From Mesodorylaimus sp. YZB2_4 (lineage: Eukaryota > Nematoda > Enoplea > Dorylaimida > Dorylaimidae), in assembly GCA_030248295.1 (NCBI GenBank), contig JASANH010001393.1:33677-97676 (forward strand): DNA of 64,000 nt, given 5' to 3'. The translations under genes were made by a program, and so were the position numbers. The notes below the pieces were generated by a model. That model was not told the DNA's origin. It saw only the letters and a program-made list of their open reading frames with translations, and made no database searches. Positions 47,501-56,910 of the stretch are shown piece by piece (position 1 is the stretch's first letter; every line of letters starts with the position of its first letter).

Positions 47501-50250
47501 AGTCGTGTTACATAATAAGTCAATTCTTTTTTTTTAAATTTTTCCCTTTAGACGGCCAGCGATCAAACCTTATATGTAAGCGACGCTGTACAGGTACCAG
47601 TACACACAGAAGCGTCCTTCTGCGTGTCTCCACTGGGAGCACCTCCACGGAGGCATCTTGGACAGGGCACCGACTCACTCGGATGATGGCGGGTGGGTTG
47701 CGAGCCCTGTCAGTGCTCGACAGCCGGGACTGTCTCCTCGTTTGGCTTCCGTCTCTCCACTCGGAGCACCTAGGCGGTACCGGATGAGCCATCCCAGGGC
47801 TTGCGTGCAAGGTCAGCGAGGGTTTATGGTTCGCAAGCCGACCTCCATCACTGGGGATCGAACCCAGGGCGAGTCCAGCCACTCGCTCCCGAGCAATACG
47901 GAGAGACGAATGCCGAACCGTCGCACCATCGCGGCCGCCTATTGAAGAATATGATATTATACAGATTGAGCCTTCTCGTTCTCAAAGAGGTTAGCAAAAC
48001 TTTTCATAGGGGCAGCCAAAATTTTTGACCGCTGTCTCAGCTAGAATGTTGAAGCCGAAATTTTTTTCCAAGGATCCCTTTGCAATCAATCTCCACAAGT
48101 TTTTTTACATAGGTGCTGGAGATCCAGAGCTTTGGCACCCTTTAATACGTGGGCGCTGAATCTAAACATCATATTCTTTTTTCTATATTCCGACATCGAT
48201 TCTAGAGTGCACTCCGTCAAGAAGACTAGAAATTGTTTTAAGTTAGCCAAAAATATACTGACGGCTGCTTTGAAAATTTAAGTCCACTCTCGGAAATGCT
48301 CCTGTCTGCTGGACACTAGACTGAAATTTTAACTTCTTTGTACTTTTGACCGAACATGACAGATCGCAGCTTTGGGACATTTCAAACAGCGACCTTATCC
48401 TTCTAAGATTCATCACAGCCAAGCTTGAAAAATTAGTGACCTGACTGATGTTTAACAAAGCTCAATATAAAATAGGATAACAGGATTTTATAAGAGAATG
48501 TCGAACAACTATTTGCTCTGTACTTCTGGCAGCAAAGGTTTTGAAATTTGGTCCCTGTAAATTGGGCCTGTGCAGTTTAGGCAAAATTAAAAAACAAAAC
48601 CAGCAACAGTTCAAGAATCCTACTGCTTTCAAAATTACAAAAACCCAAATTAGTCCTGTTACTTCATGACTTTTGCCACACAAGGTTCATATCGGGCTCT
48701 GAAGTAATGTCAATCCTCTTAATCTTCTGCCGACAATTTTCCCTTATCCAATCGATGAGCGGGTAATATAGTCTCCCGACAACTTTTTAGCCCCCCCAAA
48801 CCACTTGGAATATGCTGCAGAGAGTCTGATTGAAGCCAATGCGTTCAATGTCAGATTCGTTTGTCCGCCTCGCAACAATAATTTATAGTAGGCACACTGT
48901 AACGGAGAGGCGCGAACTTTTTGGCTGCTGGGGCCAGTCCGCGGCCAGTCCTCGAGGGGGTATACGCAGCCCACCCCTTCTCGCGCCCTCGCATGGGCTG
49001 AGGGAGCCAAAAATCCCTAAAATTTACATGATTTTATTTTTTCAGGTGAGCACCCCCTACCTCAAATCCTGCGTGCGCCCCTGTAGATACTCGTACGACC
49101 TGTTAAAAATTATCAATCCCTTTTCAGACTATGGTTAGTCCCACCCATCCATCCGATAGCTAAGGATGTTAATAAGAACTCTCAGATATGGATCCTTGCG
49201 CAGAAATTACTCAGAAACATTGGTCATTGTCGCAGCTCACACTTTGTCTGACAATCTTGGAAGTTACGCGGAATGAAACCGTGGGATGCAAGACTTTATG
49301 CGTGCATGCACGTCTTTTTTTATCCCGAGGTTTTGGTGATTGGTTGCCCAACAACCTTCACTTTTGTCTTTTCTTTTCTTGCAAGAATATATTTAAGGTA
49401 TGCGCACCACTCCAAGGCGTTGCTGGTGTGTGACGGGGTCATAGCCAGCGTGAACTCGTTGCGTTTGACCCTGGTCTTACTAGCGTAGTAATAGTGCTTG
49501 GCCCCGCTCCCCATATACTTATTCATATTCATATCTTGGTATACAAATTTACCTGGCTGGAATTGCTGTGTTGCAATGCAAGGCTGAGGGGGGGAGCAAT
49601 TGGCCAGCATCGCCACCAGTACCTGAATGAGTCTTTGTTTTAGCGCTGGTTGTTGTTCCTGGACTCCCAGAACTTCCAGCTCTCATATTGACTCGGTCTC
49701 AATCCAGTTGGAAGGCCTTATGAAATTAATGGATACTGAGCCGATGGATTCAAGTGCTCCCTCAACGTCGAGGGTGGAAGCCTGCGCCGAATCAGGGGAC
49801 AACAGTCAAGTTTTAATGTTTCCTAGTAATCCAATGACAAATGCTGATTACGGGCTAATTGATATCTCACCCGCTAGTTCGCCTCCACGTAAAGTGCCGC
49901 AACGACGAAGGATCAGCTACTGCGGGAATGTAAGCCTGAAACGAGGACGAGCCAGAGCCAGAGCGTTCTCTGTGCACGCATCAGTTGAGGAGCATATCAA
50001 AACTAGAATATCGATGCTGCGAAGTGTGGAGCGTCATCACCAACGCGATTGCAAAACGGTTGAATCGTTTCTCAATGAAAGCTCAATGGTGGACACTGAG
50101 GAGTCTGGTCCATCAGGGAGAAAATCAATGGACGATTTTCACATAGACGAGAGTTATCGCCAACGCAAGCGGTCTCATTTTCTTTCCAACGAAACGCCTG
50201 AAACTGACTTGGAATCAATTCAGCGCGAGCTGCGTGATTACTTCAAGTGA
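44597..50250 (+). CDS. HIF-alpha/SIM-like bHLH-PAS transcription factor, copy A, 7 exons (571 aa)
   Basis: A class I bHLH-PAS factor, expected to pair with ARNT and bind DNA. Exons: 44597-44783, 44840-45078, 45191-45382, 46000-46226, 46281-46390, 46461-46614, 49644-50250. The sum is 1716 bases in frame. Residues 4-60 are the basic helix-loop-helix (KSRNAAKSRRLTESEIF). PAS-A follows (FVMMVNRAGQLLFVTSS, ADCIGFTQMDLTG, ETFFRMKTALTVRGG), closest in memory to the HIF FFLRMKCTLTSRG segment. PAS-B contains SRHEMNMRFRTCDE, LAKILGHENSKML, YQFVHPHDIS and MTIISQNVRGMETKS. The last exon is an unrecognised region with GRARARAFSVHASVEEHI, KTVESFLNES and the C-terminal DLESIQRELRDYFK. No LxxLAP hydroxylation motif is visible. 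Intron 6 (about 3 kb) holds a SINE and other debris. SIM, Trh or NPAS affinity cannot be excluded. Confidence 0.85.
46640..47340 (+). other. Coding-like debris inside intron 6 of copy A
   Basis: Within the large intron, several short frames have protein-like composition, such as LRLIEQVSDPETACDLESQK and VIDVEKILINEQYILDQ. They are broken by stops and frame changes. I do not recognise the source. It may be a decayed inserted gene or retrocopy, or chance. An AATAAA occurs near 46859. Confidence 0.25.
47526..47940 (-). mobile_element. tRNA-derived SINE, copy 1
   Basis: Read on the minus strand, the element begins GGCGGCCGCGATGGTGCGAC (A-box-like) and continues to a B-box GGGTTCGATCCCCAG about 75 bases later. 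It then has a unique body of about 260 bases and an A-rich tail (plus-strand T/A run 47526-47550). The body matches the copy at 58440-58800. Pol III boxes, tail and dispersed copies together define a SINE. It sits antisense in intron 6 of the first bHLH-PAS gene. Confidence 0.85.
48780..49085. mobile_element. Possible DNA-transposon remnant
   Basis: The right side ends in CTACCTCAAATCCTGCGTGCGCCCCTGTAG. Its reverse complement begins CAGGGGCGCACGCAGGATT, the kind of terminus seen in hAT-like elements. C-run TTTTAGCCCCCCC and GC-rich sequence lie on the left. A matching left terminal repeat was not identified. The segment lies in intron 6 of copy A. Confidence 0.3.
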
Positions 50251-52267
50251 AATATGTTCATTTCCACGACCAAGAATTACACGCATGTGTCCTTCTGTAT
50301 TTACGAGAAAAGTGTGTGTTCTGATTCTACTTGTATTTTTGGAATGAGTTCTGGATATACAACACGCGGATATATACATGTTTGTACTGTGCTGTATTTC
50401 TAGTGTTGGTTTTGCAGTCGCAACATCAGTAATTTTTAATGCAACATATATTAATCTGACTCAAAGAAAAAACCGCATGAGATCTTAATATATTTCAAAA
50501 AATAGGTAAGCGTTTCAGTATAAATGAACCCTGAAAAATTCTGATTGCCTTAAGCGTGGGCAAGGAAACTTTATGCGTGCGAAGACGCGAATGTGGGATT
50601 CCCTGCGACGAGCATTCACGCTACTTCTTCAGAGAATAAAAGTAACCAAGGCAAGCAATGGAAAGCAGGGGACATTGGTGGTTTCCTGAAGGACAGACGG
50701 ACATGATGCAGCGTGTCTCGCACGCCCCTAGTAAACTGATAGCAGCCTCCAAATGGAGTACGATTCTTCACTGGGCACATTAGCGTCCTAGTATATATAT
50801 TGTAAAGTTGGCGAGAAGGGGCTGCAGCTTCCAATATGCTCTCCTTTTTGGCTTCCAGTCTCAATAGTAATGGGTGAGCCGTCCAGAGCAAGGGCGCAAG
50901 GTTTGGTCGAACCTGGACTACTGGCTCAGGGTATTTGTGTCAGCATGTCACATGAAAGTGAGCGAGAGCATAGGCTTTTCTAGTGCAAGTGTCAATCTGA
51001 TGATCAGACGTTACGGCTTACCTGTGGTTGGTCCAGGAACCCTGACCCCACAGATCACATTTCTGTGCTGGCTGAGAGCGACAAAGCAAGTCTGTTTTCA
51101 GAGTGTGAAGTAGTGATCCTTGGCGGCAATTATACCTTCATACCACGGCAGTTTATTCATGTTTCGCAAATGTTTTGCTTGAGTTTGTTTCTTAGTGATT
51201 AGGAATGTCTTTTACGGGAAGAATTTCAACTAATAACTACTCACAGTCAGAGACCTGCTATATTATGCGCACTGTCGGTCAATGTGAAAGAACGAGGTAG
51301 GCAAATGGGTTAACCCAAACGGCTCCCTAATGCTGGCCCTGGTTTGGTTCTGTATGACCATCTTGGTAATTCAGTCGAAGCTGGGCCATAATGCCTCTGG
51401 ACGAATTGGAAGGACGGCTAACATCAGAAATTCTCCTTGCTTATGTTCCTTCGTTTTGGGAGAGTATCGATCGATCTCCCAGCCGGCTAGTTGCATTTAT
51501 CTTACAGCTGGGAAAATGACTAGTGTCGTTGGTCCAACTCTTTAAGGAATTGGGCCTGGTGCATATGGAGCACTACCGTATGAAAAGTAATGAGCTTGGC
51601 GAAAATATGTGAACGAAAATAAATTGTGGAATGAGTTTTCATGGGCGAGACATGTTTTATTTGATTTTAAAGTAATGTTGTGGACAAGAATTAGAGCTAA
51701 TAACAACCTGATAAACCTTGCGGATCCTGAGTGTTCTGTTTCAACTTCTGATAAAATGCTCTGAGGATATAAAGTTTGGACCACCCCGAGCATGAGCTAG
51801 TTCTCCTTAGGCTGGATTCAGGCTTCGATAGGTTGTCACTTTTAAGGTCCCTTTGTTCCCTGTGTCTGCTTGCCTTCTCGCAATGTCAGTAATGTAAGGA
51901 ATATGATTGGTTATACCATTGGACTTTTTGCCTTCTCAAAGTTGGTAGCGGGTATGATAGAGGCGCATCAAAGAAGTATTTTTGTTGTTTTTCCTGCCGT
52001 CTGTATATCTAGTACAAATTCGAAAAATCTGCGCATTTCATCAGCAGGCACAGTAGTGCCGGTAAGAGTTTCTGACTATGAAATGGTCGATCTGTAGGCG
52101 GCCTTTAAGAGGAATTTCATGGGCGCGGGTTCACGTCCCGTTACATGTTTCTCTTTTTAAGAGGTTTGGAAGAAGGTCTATGACAGTCAAGCCACTGAAT
52201 TCTCTCAGTTGTAGGAACAAGTGTTTTGGGCCAAACTAGTTTCTGGCAAAAAAACGAAAAACGATTT
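50251..52267. other. Spacer between the bHLH-PAS copies, no gene seen
   Basis: 3' flank of copy A followed by sequence with short frames only. A tRNA-like GCGGGTTCACGTCCCG word at about 52118-52133 suggests another tRNA-derived scrap. Confidence 0.4.
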
Positions 52268-53560
52268 CATTATTTCCAAAAAAGTCTGTTATGACAGACT
52301 AAAAACTTGTAGACCAGTTAATCACAGGGTGGAACCAGGGCTTAGGATGGCTGGTCTACTCGGCCACTGCTAAGCGCAATCACGGTTTAGGAAAAATATC
52401 TGAGCAGAAGCTGCTTTTTTGCATGAATATCAACAGGACGCCTGATCGTGGCAACGAGCAGAGGATCATGCAATCCTGTGCTTGTGGTCCATAAAGTGGG
52501 CTATGAGTGTCTAATTCTCGGGCTATGCGTAGTAGCTCTTGATTTTATTGTTATTAGGGAGTGTTCTGCACGCGGCAAAGGTAAATCATTTTGGTGTCAT
52601 GTGTTCCTTCATCCTCGAGCGTGTCATTACAGATATGATAAAACATTAGCATGACCATAAAGTTGGAACAAGGGGAAAGAGTTTTTGGTGTCCCACAAGG
52701 CTAAGGCATCTAACGATAAGCGATATCACTTTACTCGCAGCGCTACAGCTTTGGCGTATTCAGGTTGCTCATGTGAAACAGACATTCGGCATCCTTTAGC
52801 GAGCCTGTTCCAGCAGCAGCAGTGCACAGAACACAAGTTTCTGGCTTGGATGCTGACATCTCAATGCAAACAAATATGTGCGAGCCATTACAAGCTGTGT
52901 GCAGTGCCTAACATGTTGGGGCACCTCTCCTTTTTCTTTTGGCCGAGTAGACCATCCTAAGCCCTGGTTCCACTGTGTGCATTGGCTGGTCTAAGAGTTT
53001 CGAGTCTGTCATAACAGACTTTTTTGGAAATAATGGATTCTGGATTAGCAGGGATAGGCATGGAAATAGCAGAAAACTGGGCGTGTGTCAGAGATCACAT
53101 CGGTGGACTAGAGGGAAAATTCCGACCTCAGAAATTTTATATTTCGGCAGAATATTTGTGACTGACACCTACATTTTGTCAAAGCTATGACTTGGCCGAA
53201 TGACCAGAAGAGAACTTGCAAAGGTTCATCAAAAGGAAAATTGACAACTTACCTCTGACACCCTGCAAAAGTCAACATGATGAATAAACTACATAGTGTT
53301 CGAGAGGAACAAAGAACACAAGCTTTCTGGCTTGGATGCTGACATCTCAATGCAAACATATACTGTATGTGCGAGCCATTACAAGCTGTGTGCAGTGCCT
53401 AACATGGCAACACTCTCCTTTTTCTTGCGGCCGAGTAGACCAGCCATCCTAAGCCCTAAGTCCAAAGTGTGCATTGGCTCGTCTAAAAGTTTCGAGTCCG
53501 TTATAACAAACTTTTCTGGAAATAATATAAATCAATTTATGAGCTATGTGTATATAAGTC
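52268..53560 (+). repeat. Long inverted repeat, arm B, with nested partial copies
   Basis: Arm B proper spans about 52417-53314 and is the reverse complement of 41769-42676. Before it, 52268-52370 repeats part of the element in the opposite orientation (ATTTCCAAAAAAGTCTGTTATGACAGACT and ACCAGGGCTTAGGATGG). After it, 53315-53530 is a further diverged partial copy in the same orientation as the arm (CTGGCTTGGATGCTGACATC and GTCCGTTATAACAAAC). This nesting suggests repeated insertion of one mobile family. No transposase is seen. Confidence 0.8.
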
Positions 53561-54002
53561 TAGCAGGCACCTCAGAATCAGCCGCTGTGCAGCAGACACC
53601 CTCGTGGCCACGACAGCGCAGCCTGCAGGCGGTATGCAAGAAAACACTATATGCATAGTATATTCTGTCCATTGCGTGCAGTCTGTGTCTATCTTTCAGT
53701 TGCGTGGGCAAAAATCGATCGCATGCGTTACGGCTAGACGGTGTGGGATAGTTGTGTGTCTGGCGAGGCGTCTTTTCAGTGTTATGCACTAAAACTGCCC
53801 TCGTACGCCAGCCTGCTTGCCGTTTCGTGCGCACAAAGATTTTTAAAAAAATCCCCTGTCAACCATCTTGCGTCCTTCAAGAAATATATTTTAACTGGGT
53901 GTTGTAATCACTTAGAAAGGCCAACAATTTAAAATTACTTCTCAAAGTACGGGTACCAGCCACTTGCACCTATATGTAGCCGTCTTTTACAATTTGGGAG
54001 CG
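53561..54002. other. 5' flank of the second bHLH-PAS gene
   Basis: No separate feature was recognised. It should contain the promoter or 5' UTR of the gene starting at 54003. Confidence 0.4.
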
Positions 54003-56910
54003 ATGGATATCAATAAGTGTAAGTCACGAAATGCGGCAAAATCCAGACGTTTAAAAGAATCTAAAATATTTTCTCAATTGGAAGAAACACTGCCTGCAGG
54101 CGACAGACAAACTGTTTACCAATTGGACCGAATCGGAATTTTACGAATAATCTTGACTTCATGCCGTTTACGACGAGTTGCTGAAAGATGTAAGTTTTTG
54201 ACGTTTTAAGGGAATGCTTGCTGTAACAACATTTGAATTGTGCTAGAAATGTAAATTTTAGTCCTTTCATCGAACGAGTTATCGACCTGCCATCAACCTG
54301 CTCACACGCTACCTTCAAAGAATGCATCGGGTGATAGGCTGGACATTGAGCGGGAGGTCATGTCGGAACACAGTGTTAGTAACGGCATGGATGGGTTCGT
54401 GATGATGGTGAATAAAGCTGGCCAACTACTTTTTGTTACAAGCAGCGTTGCAGATTGCATTGGATTCACTCAGGTAGACAAATAGACGATATACTGTGCA
54501 TATTACAAAAAAATTGTATTTTGTTTCAATGTTCTGTCCAAAGTTGTCATAAGGAGAAGTTTTTGTTCGCCAAATTTTTCCATAATTCTATCCAACATTT
54601 TTATTAAAAAACTTTAAATATATACACCCTGAGAGCTGTTTTTTACCCGTTTCCGTTGCGTTTGTTTAGATGGACTTGACTGGCAGATATTTACGTGACT
54701 ACGTTGATGCCAATGACTGGGCTGAAATGCGAGGACGTTTATGCGACGCTGGAAACCAGGATTGCGGAAACCGATTAACGAATGAGACATTTTTTCGAAT
54801 GAAGACCGCATTAACAGCTCGGGGTGGTCGTGCGAGGAAGTTAACTGTGGCAGTTTACGAGGTGAGTACCTATTGGCAAACTGTGCACGTACAGCGTGGC
54901 TGAATATCAGATACAAACATGCGACAGCGACAAGATTGTTCCCAGCCTTGCCCGAAGAAATCTAAAGTCAAACCGCAAAAATCAAACAGTATAATCAAAG
55001 TTACAGCCGTCAGAGGCAAGCAAGCAGACGTGCAGTAGCAGTAGTCACTTTGAATATCGTCGTAATTCGATGTTAATCTTATCAATGACCAATATTCTAT
55101 ACGTCCACTACATCCTGATGCCATTCGAAACTTCCAATTTCTAGTTGGCAGAAATCCCAGCTCCATGTCATATTTTTATATATCACATACTATTTTATCA
55201 AAATTTTTTCATTTAGCCTTTACAAGCTCATATAAGCAAGCCACTGCCAAATTCTGGGCCATCGTTCGGAGGATACGATTGTGGTGACGGCATGAGTGAA
55301 ACAACAAAAATGGACGGCGAGATTCGGCTAATACACTGCATTCCATTTTCATTGTCTTCTACTCGACATGCAGTATCCTCTTCCGCTCCAACACTCGGAA
55401 GCAAACACGAGATGAATATGCGATTTCGAAGTTGCGACGAAAAGTATGCACTTTTTGACGATAGCTTGCTTTAATGAGTGAAAATTTTTGTTTCAGCTTT
55501 GCAAAGGTTCTTGGCTACGAAAATCCAAAATTATTGATTGGGCAGTCGTATTTCGATTTTGTTCATCCGAGTGATATTAGCATTCTTGTGGACTGCATTA
55601 AGAAATGTAAAGAGTCTGATTTAGAAAGGTCTTTTTTAGTCCAGCAGTACTTATTTCAGTGCTTCGAAATGGCTGGGCTACAACTGTTTATTACAGAGCA
55701 GTTCGAGGAAGCGAACATGTTTGGTTAATGACCGAAATGATGGTTTTGTCGCAGAATATCCGCGGTGTCGAGCATAAGGCGGTGGTCTGTGCTCATCAGC
55801 ATTTAAAGTAAGTCTTAAGCAAAAGAAACCCCTTCAAACCTTTCCTGTACGATTAGTAGCTGATAAGCTGAGGTTCAGTAGACATAAATCATTTACAGCA
55901 CTTTTCATTCATTTTTCAGTGCTTCGAAATTCACAGAAAACATTTTATTGAATTACAGCCTGTGCTTTGCCTTTTTTACTTTACACTAATTTTCAATTTG
56001 GCCTTGGCCAGGTTTGGCCAAGCCACATATTCTGTACGAACTTGTCGGAGCTTATCGAACTCTTGTATTTCTGCTTGAAACGACCCGAAATGGCAATCTC
56101 TTTTTAATTAGTAAATTAACTGGGCTTGGGTAATGACAGACTGTTGCAATTATCCAGATGCAATATCCAGGCCCAGACTGCAACTGTAATCCACAGCCCC
56201 TAAAAATCGAGTTCTGGAAATTTGTTGCAATTGCAAGAGCAAGAGCAGTCCTTACTGTATTTTGAAAAATCACATGTCCCTGCTGCTATTTTAGTGTTGG
56301 TCATTCAAAGATCGATTCTTCCCGATCTCTCAGTCCTCACGTTGAATCAGTTTCGACTCAGCTAGAAGGCGTTATGAAATTGGCTGAAGTAGAACCTGTG
56401 GATACTGGTTCTACGTCTTCGCCATGGGCCGAAACTTATGTGGAATCAGGCAATGGTGCATGCTCAGACAACAGGCAAATGTCGCCACTGGTTAGTGCTG
56501 CCATGGTCATGGCTTTTAAAATCGTTAGTCTCTCGCCTTCAGTTTCGCCTCCGCAAAAGGTGCCTCAGCAAAGGGGTACCAGTTGGGGCGACGATGTGGA
56601 TTTTGGATCAGGAAGAGCCAGATCGTTCTCAATGCACGCGTCGGCTGGGGAGCATATAAAGGCGAGAAAAGCGATGCTGCGCAATGTGGAACGTGAGCAT
56701 CGACTGGATTCTAAAACTGTTGAATCATTCCTCAATGAGAGCGCGATGGCGAGTGCAAGAAACGTTGGTCCACTAAGAAAAAAATCAAAGGACGATTCTC
56801 ACTTGGACGAATATTATCGCTGTCGGAAGCGGCCTCATTTAGATTCCAGTCGGACGCTAGAAACAGATATGGAGTCCATTCAACGCGAGTTGCGGGACTA
56901 TTTTAAGTGA
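54003..56910 (+). CDS. HIF-alpha/SIM-like bHLH-PAS transcription factor, copy B, 7 exons (563 aa)
   Basis: Tandem paralogue of the gene at 44597 with every intron at the same place and phase. Exons: 54003-54189, 54262-54473, 54670-54861, 55217-55443, 55497-55606, 55660-55807, 56295-56910. The sum is 1692 bases in frame. The basic region reads CKSRNAAKSRRLKESKIF. PAS-A keeps FVMMVNKAGQLLFVTSS, ADCIGFTQMDLTG and ETFFRMKTALTARGG. PAS-B has KHEMNMRFRSCDE, FAKVLGYENPKLLIGQSYF, DFVHPSDIS and IRGVEHKAVVCAHQHL. The final exon shares GRARSFSMHASAGEHI, KTVESFLNES and DMESIQRELRDYFK with copy A but is otherwise loosely conserved. There is no LxxLAP motif. Intron 6 is 487 bp against about 3 kb in copy A. 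No stop or splice defect was found, so both copies look functional. Confidence 0.87.

Noticed and set aside
49320..49616. 98-codon minus-strand frame within intron 6 of copy A
   Set aside because: No recognisable domain, no supporting splice context, and it lies among other transposon debris.
55474..55728. A continuous 84-codon exon in the second bHLH-PAS gene
   Set aside because: Comparison with the first copy shows an intron at 55607-55659; the continuous frame reads through it into the wrong frame of the next exon.
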